Positions 9,012-17,413 of a stretch of 64,000 bases of DNA are shown one piece after another. The position numbers and the translations under genes were made by a program. Within the stretch, counting starts at the first letter, position 1, and the number at the start of each line of letters is the position of its first letter. The DNA is from PSRI01 sp041484195 (GTDB taxonomy: Bacteria; Bacteroidota; Bacteroidia; Chitinophagales; Chitinophagaceae): the NCBI GenBank assembly GCA_041484195.1, contig JBGPHC010000010.1, positions 75,234 through 139,233 of the forward strand, read 5' to 3'. The notes beneath the pieces are model-generated. The model searched no databases, was not told the origin of the DNA, and saw only the letters and a list, made by a program, of their open reading frames with translations.

Positions 9012-9041
9012 AAAAGAGTCCGCCAAATGGCGGACTCTTTT
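9012..9041. terminator. Strong bidirectional rho-independent terminator
   Basis: A perfect 13-bp stem AAAAGAGTCCGCC / GGCGGACTCTTTT with an AAAT loop sits between two convergent genes (8877 and 9066). The A-run on the left arm becomes the U-run for the minus strand, so it can stop both transcripts. Confidence 0.93.
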
Positions 9042-9065
9042 GGAATTCTTAGCCTTTTTTCGAAA

Positions 9066-9977
9066 TCAATAGCCCCATTTTCTCATGATCGCAAAATCTT
9101 CTTTTGCGCATTCGACCGGGGTCTTACCCTGATATGATTCCTGTTCGATGATGAAATGGGTAGTGCCACCAGATTTTCTCGCAAGGTCCACTACTTCTTT
9201 TGTTCCTACCACTCCGTTGCCCAGGATGGTGCTTTCATAGCCACCCATCTCTCCTTTTTCGCTTTTGATTTCATCCTTGACATGCATCAATTCAAATTTT
9301 CCAGGGTATTGTTTGAGAATTTCCAGTGCCCTCCCGCCGGCTCCATACATATTGCCAATATCAAGTTGCTGAGCCACCAGGTTAGGATCCGTATTCTCGA
9401 GGATGATGTCGAATACCTTCTTACCATTCAGTTCCGAGCTGAATTCGAAATCATGATTATGGTAGCCGAATTTCATACCCGATTTCTTACAGAGTTCACC
9501 GCTCTTATTGAATACTTCCATATACTTTTTCAGGTCGTCATAATTCTTGCGGTATCCTTCATCGAGCCAGGGGCTTATTACGTATTGCTGACCCATAGTG
9601 GCTGCGTCTTCCACGGTGTATTTCCATGCGTCAGTAAAGTCCATTTTCGCCTCGTCCCAGTGCTGACGGCCCATTACGGTATGGCCGCTGGGCATCTTCA
9701 TCCCCAGGTCTGATAACAATTTTTTGAAGTCTTTGGGCGCATAGCCATAGCATTTTCTGTTTACATAACTGGCATGTTCAACATTCTTATAGCCGATCTT
9801 GGCTATCTGCTTTAGGGTGCCCAGTGGGTCCTTTGACATGTCGTCACGTACGGAATACAGTTGTATCCCCAAAATTCCCCTGCCTTTCCATTCGGCAAAG
9901 AGTTCATTGCTAAGTACGGAAGCGCCGGCAATTGCCAGGGCGGTTTTTTTCAGAAAACTTCTGCGAGAGCTGGTCAT
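9066..9977 (-). CDS. Tat-exported sugar phosphate isomerase/epimerase-like TIM barrel
   Basis: A 303-residue xylose-isomerase-like (AP endonuclease 2 fold) protein. The N-terminus has a twin-arginine signal (SSRRSFLKKTALAIAGASVL), which predicts export as a folded protein. The barrel starts at LGIQLYSVRDD and includes metal-site style stretches KFGYHNHDFEF, QQLDIGNMY, ELMHVKDE and HFIIEQE. In Bacteroidota such proteins often sit beside Gfo/Idh/MocA oxidoreductases and act on oxidised or 3-keto sugars. Here a Gfo/Idh gene, a sugar transporter and a PQQ dehydrogenase lie 5-8 kb away, which fits but does not prove a shared pathway. The 318 bases upstream (9978-10295) are divergent with the GH3 gene. 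Confidence 0.88.
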   Translation of the reverse strand: MTSSRRSFLKKTALAIAGASVLSNELFAEWKGRGILGIQLYSVRDDMSKDPLGTLKQIAKIGYKNVEHASYVNRKCYGYAPKDFKKLLSDLGMKMPSGHTVMGRQHWDEAKMDFTDAWKYTVEDAATMGQQYVISPWLDEGYRKNYDDLKKYMEVFNKSGELCKKSGMKFGYHNHDFEFSSELNGKKVFDIILENTDPNLVAQQLDIGNMYGAGGRALEILKQYPGKFELMHVKDEIKSEKGEMGGYESTILGNGVVGTKEVVDLARKSGGTTHFIIEQESYQGKTPVECAKEDFAIMRKWGY

Positions 9978-10222
9978 AGCGATCGTCTGTATTTAAAGGT
10001 TTGAAAATCATTTTTGTTTTCAGGAAGGAACAATCCCTAAACTGCCTGCATGCCATTCAACTCGGGTAATCTATTGACCAAATTAAGGTAGGACTTTTAT
10101 TTCTTTTCAACACGGAAATTATCTGCCTATTGAATGCGAATAAAAGTAGGAAGAATCGGAATCAGACGCTCCTATCCCTGGAAATCCTCCAAATAATTCC
10201 CGACCGGACTTGCCTCTAAATA

Positions 10223-10255
10223 TTTGCCGGCGACAAAAATTTCTGATTAACTTTA
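10223..10255 (+). promoter_or_regulatory. Candidate Bacteroidota-type promoter for the GH3 gene
   Basis: TTTG at 10223-10226, then 21 bases, then TAACTTTA at 10248-10255. This matches the -33 TTTG and is one base off the -7 TAnnTTTG consensus, and lies about 40 bases ahead of the ATG at 10296. Confidence 0.45.
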
Positions 10256-10295
10256 AGGGATATACCTTCTTCCACCAATCCTAACAATTTCTACG

Positions 10296-12551
10296 ATGAA
10301 AAGGAATTCGCTCCTGATCCTGGGACTACTACTGTTCCACCATTCATTCAGTCAAATCACCAGTTCAGACCGCCAAAGAGCAGAGACCCTGCTGAAACAA
10401 ATGACGGTTGATGAAAAGATCGGCCAAATGACGCAGGTAACCATGGCAGTTGTAGCCACACAGGGCTGGGGTAACCAGGACGGCAATCTGGATCCGGCCG
10501 CATTAAAAAAGGCGATTGAAGATTATAAAGTGGGTTCCATATTGAATGATGTAAGTAACGCATTGACCGCAGAAAAATGGCGGATGAATATTACGCAGAT
10601 TCAGGATGAAGCCAGGAAAACCCGACTCAGAATTCCGGTGATTTATGGATTGGACGGTATTCACGGGCAAACCTACACGCTCAATTCCACCTTATTCCCC
10701 CAAAATATCGCCATGGCGGCTACGCGTAATCCCGAGCTCGTCAGACAGGCCGCAAAAACAACGGCGATGGAATTACGCGCATCCGGCGTTCGCTGGAATT
10801 TCGCCCCTGTGCTTGACTGCGGAAGGCAACCGCTTTGGTCGAGATTTCCCGAGACCTTCGGAGAAGACGTTTATATTGGAAAAACCATGGGTGCCGCGGC
10901 AATAAAAGCTTATGAAGAAGATGGATTGCGAAAGCCCACAGCCGTTGCCAGTTGCATGAAGCACTATCTGGCTTATTCAGCGTCGCGTTCAGGTAAAGAC
11001 AGAACACCTTCTTACCTGCCTGAAATAGAGTTGAGGGAATATTACCTACCTCAATTTCGCGCAGCGGTAAAGGCAGGAGCTTCCACCATCATGATCAATT
11101 CGGGAGATATTAATGGCGAGCCTGTGCATGCCAGCAAATATCTGCTGACGGATGTATTGCGCAAGGAACTGGGATTTGAAGGCCTTATTGTGAGTGACTG
11201 GGAAGATATCATCCGCTTATATACAAGGCATGATGTGGCTGCATCTCCCCGCCAGGCAGTAGTAATGGCAGTGAATGCGGGCATTGACATGAGCATGGTT
11301 CCCAGTGATTTTTCATTTGCCGATCTGCTCAGGGAAGCGGTGAAAAAAGGAGAAGTCTCCATGAGCAGAATTGATGATGCAGTAAGAAGGATCCTACTCC
11401 TTAAAATGAAACTGGGACTATTCGATAATCCTTATCCTGAACCTGCAGCTATCGCCAATTTTGGCAAAGTCGCTTTCCAGGGACTCGCACTTGATGCGGC
11501 CCACGAGGCCATGACCCTTTTGAAGAATGAAAATAATGTTCTGCCTCTTTCCAGTAATAGCAAGATATTGGTTGCGGGTCCCTCAGCCCAAAGCATCAGC
11601 GCCCTGAATGGATGCTGGAGCTATACTTGGCAGGGTAAAGATGAAAGATGGTATCCTTCAGACAGCAGGACGATACTCCAAACCATAACCGATAAGTTGG
11701 GTCAGGCCAATGTGGTAACTTGTACCGCCAAAGGTTTTGATAACCCCGAAAATTTTGACGCCGCTAAACTAAAGGCTGCTGCAACATCGGCTGACGCTAT
11801 CATACTTTGTCTGGGTGAAGATGCTTATGCGGAAAGCCCCGGCAATATATCAGACCTGGTATTGCCGGAACCGCAGTTGGCGCTTGCCAGGGCCGCGGCA
11901 TCCACCGGGAAACCCGTTATACTGGTACTTACGGAAGGAAGGCCAAGACTGATCACCACCATTGAGCCGCAGATAAAGGGGATACTAATGGCATATTGGT
12001 GTGGCAGAAAATCGGCCGAAGCCATAGCAGATATCTTGTTCGGAGATTATAATCCTGATGGAAAATTACCCTTCAGCTATCCTCGTAGTTCAGGCGAAAT
12101 AGTCCTCTATGACAGGAAACATACGGAAGACGTCCGCGAGATCTTCAACGAAAATATGACTATGGACGGTTATAAACCATTGTTCCCGTTTGGTTGGGGA
12201 CTGAGCTATACCAGCTTTGAATATGGTGATATTCAACTTAGCTCAAAACAACTTAAAGGAGATGGGAAACTGACCGTGACCATTAGCCTGAAAAATACAG
12301 GTAGCCGTGCAGGTAAGCAAACGGTTGAATTATATTCGCACGACCTGGTGGCCAGTATTACTCCCAGCATGCAACGCCTCCGGGCCTTCAAGAAAATATC
12401 TCTGCAGCCAGGGGAATTCCAAATGGTCAGCTTTGTGATAGACAAGAATGACCTTGCTTTTGTAAATGCACATCTTAAGACTGTTACTGAGCCGGGCGAT
12501 TTCGAGCTGATGATCGGCGGGAAAAAGGCATTGATCAGCTACCAGCCATGA
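10296..12551 (+). CDS. Glycoside hydrolase family 3 (beta-glucosidase type)
   Basis: An exported exo-acting beta-glycosidase of 751 residues, the usual length for BglX-like enzymes. The order is signal peptide (MKRNSLLILGLLLFHHSFSQ), GH3 N-terminal TIM barrel with RIPVIYGLDGIHG, SRFPETFGEDVYI and CMKHYLAYS, then the nucleophile Asp301 in GLIVSDWEDI. The C-terminal alpha/beta sandwich (EAMTLLKNENNVLPL, ILCLGEDAYAESPGN) comes next, and a fibronectin-III-like domain closes the protein (KPLFPFGWGLSYTSFEY onward). It releases terminal sugars, probably glucose, from oligosaccharides in the periplasm. The neighbouring isomerase, MFS transporter, Gfo/Idh and PQQ dehydrogenase suggest handling of the released sugars. 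Confidence 0.95.
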   Translation: MKRNSLLILGLLLFHHSFSQITSSDRQRAETLLKQMTVDEKIGQMTQVTMAVVATQGWGNQDGNLDPAALKKAIEDYKVGSILNDVSNALTAEKWRMNITQIQDEARKTRLRIPVIYGLDGIHGQTYTLNSTLFPQNIAMAATRNPELVRQAAKTTAMELRASGVRWNFAPVLDCGRQPLWSRFPETFGEDVYIGKTMGAAAIKAYEEDGLRKPTAVASCMKHYLAYSASRSGKDRTPSYLPEIELREYYLPQFRAAVKAGASTIMINSGDINGEPVHASKYLLTDVLRKELGFEGLIVSDWEDIIRLYTRHDVAASPRQAVVMAVNAGIDMSMVPSDFSFADLLREAVKKGEVSMSRIDDAVRRILLLKMKLGLFDNPYPEPAAIANFGKVAFQGLALDAAHEAMTLLKNENNVLPLSSNSKILVAGPSAQSISALNGCWSYTWQGKDERWYPSDSRTILQTITDKLGQANVVTCTAKGFDNPENFDAAKLKAAATSADAIILCLGEDAYAESPGNISDLVLPEPQLALARAAASTGKPVILVLTEGRPRLITTIEPQIKGILMAYWCGRKSAEAIADILFGDYNPDGKLPFSYPRSSGEIVLYDRKHTEDVREIFNENMTMDGYKPLFPFGWGLSYTSFEYGDIQLSSKQLKGDGKLTVTISLKNTGSRAGKQTVELYSHDLVASITPSMQRLRAFKKISLQPGEFQMVSFVIDKNDLAFVNAHLKTVTEPGDFELMIGGKKALISYQP

Positions 12552-13029
12552 GTTCCAGGGCTGCCGCCTACCAAATTGATATATGTCAATTGCGTGGAAA
12601 CAGCTTCTTGCCTCAATCTGGAGAAACTTGAAAGTTGGGATTCTGAATCATCGGCTCCTTGGGGAAGGGTGTTCCTTAATTTAATCCCTTCCCTGAAGGA
12701 ATAATCCACTTTGAAATACTAGGCATTAAATACGATATGGCTGGTAGAGAAATGCCGGCTGGTGAAGAGCGGGATTTGCTTTTTAAGAATGACTGCACCG
12801 CTGTTCATGCACCTGCTGCAAAGCTTTTCGCGCTCCGTGCAGATTGTACAATACTTTTCCACAATCTTCGTTATATTTTCAAGTAACCGCAAGGCTGCTG
12901 AATTTTACCGGAATGCTCCGTTTTTAAAAGGATATCTCTGAAAAACCCATCCGCACTTCTTCTGAAAACTTCCTGATCTTATCAGTTTTTTGATCCGTCC
13001 CTGCATGGTTTAACCCAAAAACAGTATCT
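12552..13029. other. 478-base gene-poor gap after the GH3 gene
   Basis: No frame here looks coding. At 12662-12693 GGGAAGGG and CCCTTCCC can form an 8-bp stem with a 16-base loop, and an alternative TTCCTT/AAGGAA pairing overlaps it; no T-run follows, so a GH3 terminator is possible but weak. Confidence 0.4.
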
Positions 13030-13134
13030 ATGAACAAACTATCTACTGTGCATGCCGGGCAAGAAGTTAAATTATACCTCGTAGCCCTGGCCTACTTCTT
13101 TGCTATGACCGTATTTGCGCATTTGTATGTTTAA
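13030..13134 (+). CDS. Putative 34-residue single-pass membrane peptide
   Basis: ATG at 13030 opens a 34-codon frame ending in TAA at 13132-13134. The N-terminal third is polar (MNKLSTVHAGQEVK) and the rest is one hydrophobic helix (LYLVALAYFFAMTVFAHLYV), a plausible small inner-membrane protein. A 10-bp stem terminator begins 29 bases after the stop, which argues for a real short transcript. No homologue is recognised and short frames arise by chance, so this stays tentative. Confidence 0.4.
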   Translation: MNKLSTVHAGQEVKLYLVALAYFFAMTVFAHLYV

Positions 13135-13163
13135 ATGTGCAGGTGACAAATGATGGATGAATT

Positions 13164-13192
13164 AAAGGCTGTCCTGGCTTAAGACAGCCTTT
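13164..13192. terminator. Bidirectional terminator before the MATE gene
   Basis: A perfect 10-bp stem AAAGGCTGTC / GACAGCCTTT with a 9-base loop lies just past the MATE stop (13209, minus strand) and just after the short plus-strand frame at 13030-13134. Confidence 0.85.
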
Positions 13193-13208
13193 ACCATTTT
13201 CGCCTATA

Positions 13209-14621
13209 CTATACCTTTACCAATTTCCAATTCCCGCGCCTGAAGAAGATATAAGCCGTGATGGTGATGGCAGTCTCCGCTACCGGAATGGCGATGAAGA
13301 CTCCCACCGGTCCGATTCCGAGAGGCTTTGAAAGGATATAGGCCAATGGTATCTGGAAACACCAAAATCCAAAAAGGTTTATCCATGTAGGCGTTCGGGT
13401 ATCACCCGCACCGTTGAAGGCATTTGTCATGACCATTCCGATTCCATAAAATATGTACCCCGCGCTAATGATACGCATGGCCAGAACGGCATATTGCTGC
13501 ACTACCACTTCCTTCGTAAAAAATGCAATGATCGATTCCGCGAAAACCAGAAAGATCAAGGACACCGATCCCATAAAGACTGCATTGTAACGGGCAGTTT
13601 TTAATACCGACAATTGTGCCCTGTCTGGTTGTTTCGCGCCCAGGTTTTGTCCCACCAGGGTGGCGGCGGCATTACTCATCCCCCATGCAGGAAGTAAGAA
13701 GAATAAAACCACCCGGATGGCGATCTGGTAACCGGCGGAGGCATCACTATGACCTGTCTGCACAACCAGGATCGCCAATACAATCCAACTTCCGGAAGCA
13801 ATCAGAAACTGGAGAGTTGCGGGCCACGCGATATTTATCAGAGAAGTAATGATCTTCCAGTCAGGTCTCAGTTTCCTGAAATTGAAACGGATTATGCCCT
13901 TTCCTTTGAATAAATGATAGAACTGATAACAAACGCCAATTCCTCTTCCAATGGTAGTTGCCATGGCAGCTCCATTCAAGCCAAAGGCCGGAATTGGGCC
14001 CAGCCCCCTGATCAGTATGGGACAAAGAATAATATTGCTGATATTCGCAACCCATAAACTTTTCATGGCCATCATGGCATCGCCTGCTCCCCTAAAGATC
14101 CCGTTGACCAGGAAAAGCAACATGATGACAATGCTTCCCCCCATGATGATGCGGGTATATCCTGATCCGATCCTCACGGCTTCTTCTTCAGCTCCCATGA
14201 ACCGAAGTATCTCAGATGCATATACAAATCCGGGCACGCTGATAATGATTATGATGGCCACGGCAAGTATGATCGCCTGCATCCCTGATTTATTTGCCTC
14301 TTCCCTGTTTTTTTCACCGACCCTCCTGGCTACCATAGCCGTCGCTGCCATGCTCACGCCAATTGCCAATGAATAAACAATGGCTATTACAGATTCTGTG
14401 AGCCCAACGGTTGAAGTGGCATGTTTGCCCAAATGGCTTACAAAAAAAATATCCACCACCGCAAATACACTTTCCAGGCACATTTCCAGTATCATCGGAA
14501 TGGCAAGTAATATAACAGATCTTCGTATGCTTCCGCTCGTATAGTCTTGCTGCTCTCCGTTCACAGCCTGTTTTAGCAGATGCCAAACGGACAGCATCCG
14601 GCCTTTCTTGATCTCAGTCAT
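13209..14621 (-). CDS. MATE-family multidrug/Na+ efflux transporter
   Basis: A 470-residue inner-membrane transporter with two pseudo-symmetric halves of six helices each, the standard MATE (MatE) architecture. Typical stretches are SVFAVVDIFFVSHLGKHA near the N-terminus and NAFNGAGDTRTPTWINLFGFW in the second half, with FRGAGDAMMAMKSLWVANI as the matching first-half motif. MATE proteins extrude cationic drugs or metabolites using Na+ or H+ gradients; substrate not predictable. It is monocistronic. The 320 bases upstream (14622-14941) are shared with the divergent MFS gene and hold only promoter-like AT-rich DNA. Confidence 0.93.
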   Translation of the reverse strand: MTEIKKGRMLSVWHLLKQAVNGEQQDYTSGSIRRSVILLAIPMILEMCLESVFAVVDIFFVSHLGKHATSTVGLTESVIAIVYSLAIGVSMAATAMVARRVGEKNREEANKSGMQAIILAVAIIIIISVPGFVYASEILRFMGAEEEAVRIGSGYTRIIMGGSIVIMLLFLVNGIFRGAGDAMMAMKSLWVANISNIILCPILIRGLGPIPAFGLNGAAMATTIGRGIGVCYQFYHLFKGKGIIRFNFRKLRPDWKIITSLINIAWPATLQFLIASGSWIVLAILVVQTGHSDASAGYQIAIRVVLFFLLPAWGMSNAAATLVGQNLGAKQPDRAQLSVLKTARYNAVFMGSVSLIFLVFAESIIAFFTKEVVVQQYAVLAMRIISAGYIFYGIGMVMTNAFNGAGDTRTPTWINLFGFWCFQIPLAYILSKPLGIGPVGVFIAIPVAETAITITAYIFFRRGNWKLVKV

Positions 14622-14941
14622 GATAAATAATTAATCAGATAATTAAAATAGAATAAACTTGCACCTGCGGCCGGAAGGAAGATGGACTTAAGGATGGAAT
14701 TTGACACCGCACATATTCCCGAATCTTGGGAATCCTTAAGCCCTGGAATTAAAATTTCATATTCATAAATTGAAGTGCAGCAAAAATACTCAAAGCTTTG
14801 ATATTCCAAAGGATTATATATGACTATTCTTGAAAAATTTCCGATTTTTTTCTATGGGAGTCTCATTCTTTTGTAATTTCCACTTCCTGCTTGCTTAAAT
14901 CAAAACCGCACCAAATCTGGTAAAACGAAATCAACTGCAAT

Positions 14942-16168
14942 ATGAAATCAACGATCAGGATACAACTTTCAGCCATGATGTTCCTCGAATTCTTCATTTG
15001 GGGGGCATGGTATGTAACGATGGGTACTTATCTGGATAAGGTGCTTCATGCCGACGGAGTGCAGGTAGGGGCCGCGTATAGTGCCATGGCTATCGCTACC
15101 ATAATATCCCCTTTTTTTGTAGGAATGATTGCCGACCGATTCTTTGCGGCCCAAAAAGTCTTGGCTGTCTTACACCTCGCCGGAGCGGCTCTCTTATACT
15201 ATCTTACAAAAATCGACAATCCCGGTTCTTTTTATTGGGTCCTGCTTTTGTATTCTCTTCTGTATGCTCCTACTCTGGCCCTTGCTAATTCGGTTGCATT
15301 TCGCCAAATGAAGGATCCCAGCAAGGAGTTTCCATCCATCAGAGTGCTGGGAACTATTGGCTGGATCGCAACTGGCTGGCTCCTTGACAAGGTTTTTCAT
15401 ATTGGCACCGATCAACTGGCATTTACATTTAAAATGGCTGCTGTTGCCTCAGTTCTTCTGGGCCTGCTCAGCTTTTTTTTGCCGGATACCCCTCCGAAAG
15501 CAAAAGGAGCCAAGACCAGTTTCGCTCAAATCCTGGGCGTGGACGCATTCGTATTGTTCAAAGACAGATCCTTCGTTGTCTTTTTCATAGCTTCAATACT
15601 CATTTGCATACCCCTCTCCTTCTACTATAGTTTTACCAACCTGTTCCTGACCGAAGCCGGAATGAAAAATGTAACCAGCAACATGACCCTGGGTCAATTT
15701 TCAGAAGCAGCGTTTATTTTATTGATACCTTTTTTCTTCCGTCGTTTAGGAGTAAAATGGATGATCGCACTGGGCATGATAGCCTGGGCCGTTCGTTTCT
15801 TATTCTTCAGTTACGGAGATGCTCAGGCGAATCTTTGGATGCTTTTCGCGGGCATTATCCTTCATGGCGTATGCTTTGATTTCTTTTTTGTAACGGGCCA
15901 GATTTATACAGATAGTAAAGCCGGACAAAAAATTCAAAGTTCAGCGCAGGGCATGATCACCATGGCAACCTACGGAATCGGGATGTGGATAGGAACATTA
16001 TTGTCGGGATACGTGAAGGATTATTATACTGCAGACAGTGTGGTGAATTGGAAGAGTGTATGGATGGTACCGGCAGGTATTGCAGTAGTTGTGCTGGTGC
16101 TTTTCACCCTATTCTTCACCGATAACAGGAAGACCGCGGCGCATTTGGAGCCGGCTCCGAATCTATAA
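14942..16168 (+). CDS. MFS transporter, nucleoside:H+ symporter (NupG-like) family
   Basis: A 12-helix permease of 408 residues. The N-terminus MFLEFFIWGAWYVTMGTYL is characteristic of the NupG/XapB nucleoside symporter branch, followed by SPFFVGMIADRFFAAQKVLA, where the cytoplasmic loop motif between helices 2 and 3 is expected. In Bacteroidota, members of this branch are frequently coupled to Gfo/Idh/MocA oxidoreductases and sugar isomerases and are thought to carry modified sugars rather than nucleosides. Here it is 29 bases ahead of a Gfo/Idh gene on the same strand, so the two are very likely cotranscribed. Confidence 0.9.
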   Translation: MKSTIRIQLSAMMFLEFFIWGAWYVTMGTYLDKVLHADGVQVGAAYSAMAIATIISPFFVGMIADRFFAAQKVLAVLHLAGAALLYYLTKIDNPGSFYWVLLLYSLLYAPTLALANSVAFRQMKDPSKEFPSIRVLGTIGWIATGWLLDKVFHIGTDQLAFTFKMAAVASVLLGLLSFFLPDTPPKAKGAKTSFAQILGVDAFVLFKDRSFVVFFIASILICIPLSFYYSFTNLFLTEAGMKNVTSNMTLGQFSEAAFILLIPFFFRRLGVKWMIALGMIAWAVRFLFFSYGDAQANLWMLFAGIILHGVCFDFFFVTGQIYTDSKAGQKIQSSAQGMITMATYGIGMWIGTLLSGYVKDYYTADSVVNWKSVWMVPAGIAVVVLVLFTLFFTDNRKTAAHLEPAPNL

Positions 16169-16197
16169 AATTATTTTTCATTTATAAAAAATGCCGT

Positions 16198-17391
16198 ATG
16201 AAAAGAATTTCGATGTTGGGATCGGGTTTTATCGGAAGATTTTACGCTGATTCGCTGCAGGGCTATCGCAGCAAGGATAAGATTGTTAGTATTTATTCAA
16301 GAAGAGAGGAAAGCGCAAAAAAATTTGCAAAGGACTATAAGGTTGATCATTGGACCATTGACATGGAAGAGTCCATTTCCAGGCCAGACGTGGATGTAGT
16401 ATGTATCGCGCTTCCTAATAATCTTCATGAGGCAGCCGTGCTGCTTTGCTGCAAACATAAAAAAGCCGTCATTACGACTAAACCATTGGGTCGAAATGCC
16501 GCTGAAGCCAAAAGAATGCTGGAAGCCGTGGAAGCGGCCGGCATTTTTAATGGATACCTGGAAGACCTTGTGTACACGCCGAAATTCATTAAAGCCCATG
16601 CCAGCGTGAAGAACGGGGCCCTGGGAAGAATTCTCTGGGCCAAATCCAGAGAAACACATCCTGGTCCTCATAGTGAATGGTTCTGGGATATAGAGCAGGC
16701 CGGCGGAGGATGCATACTCGACCTGGGCTGTCATTGTGTGGAAATTGCGAGAAGTTATATCGGGAAAGATATCAAACCAATTGAAGTGATGTGTTGGGCC
16801 GATACACAGGTAAAACCAATTGACGCGGAAGACCACGCGATTGGCCTGGTTAAATACGAGAATGGCTCGATAGGCCAATTTGAAGTGAGCTGGACCTTCA
16901 GGGGTGGGTTGGACCTGCGGGATGAAGTAATGGGCACGGAAGGAACGATTTGGATCAATAGTTTCATGCGTACGGGATTTGAGATGTTCACGACCGGCAA
17001 AGGTGCCGACTATGTGGCGGAAAAAGCCGAAAGCAATAGCGGATGGCTATTCCCGGTAGGTGATGAGTTGAACGAATTGGGCTATAATCATATGTTCATG
17101 GACATGTTCAATGCCATGGAATCGGGCAAGGCTCCTAAAGAAACATTTTATGATGGATATGTGGTCAATGCCGTGCTGGATGCCGCTTACAAATCTGCCA
17201 AAACCAAACTCTGGGAACCCGTAAGATTGGATATATGGAGGGGCAGAACCGGTGTCACCAAAGATAGTCACCTGGTTTCTTACGACAAAGACCATTACCT
17301 GGTGAAAGAAGAACTCACCCACTATGGCGCCAAAAAGCTAATCTTAAAAGAAAAGAAATCCGGTAAAGTGGTTGAGAAAATATTGGAATAA
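16198..17391 (+). CDS. Gfo/Idh/MocA-family oxidoreductase
   Basis: A 397-residue NAD(P)-dependent sugar oxidoreductase. The Rossmann fold opens at MLGSGFIGRFYADSL with the GxGxxG pattern. The EKP-type catalytic lysine motif appears as TTKPLGRNAAEAKRM, and the C-terminal domain carries LDLGCHCVEIARSYIG with the usual histidine. These enzymes oxidise or reduce a sugar ring hydroxyl, for instance making 3-keto sugars. It lies between the MFS transporter and the PQQ dehydrogenase in the same orientation with gaps of 29 and 22 bases, which supports an operon for uptake and oxidation of a sugar or cyclitol. Confidence 0.92.
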   Translation: MKRISMLGSGFIGRFYADSLQGYRSKDKIVSIYSRREESAKKFAKDYKVDHWTIDMEESISRPDVDVVCIALPNNLHEAAVLLCCKHKKAVITTKPLGRNAAEAKRMLEAVEAAGIFNGYLEDLVYTPKFIKAHASVKNGALGRILWAKSRETHPGPHSEWFWDIEQAGGGCILDLGCHCVEIARSYIGKDIKPIEVMCWADTQVKPIDAEDHAIGLVKYENGSIGQFEVSWTFRGGLDLRDEVMGTEGTIWINSFMRTGFEMFTTGKGADYVAEKAESNSGWLFPVGDELNELGYNHMFMDMFNAMESGKAPKETFYDGYVVNAVLDAAYKSAKTKLWEPVRLDIWRGRTGVTKDSHLVSYDKDHYLVKEELTHYGAKKLILKEKKSGKVVEKILE

Positions 17392-17413
17392 ATTCAAGCT
17401 TAATTTTTTTCAA

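Noticed and set aside
12662..12693. GGGAAGGG/CCCTTCCC stem as a GH3 terminator or riboswitch
   Set aside because: The loop is long, no T-run follows and the arms are low in complexity.
16297..16878. 193-codon minus-strand frame inside the Gfo/Idh gene
   Set aside because: It is antisense to a recognised enzyme and its composition is that of a reverse-strand shadow.
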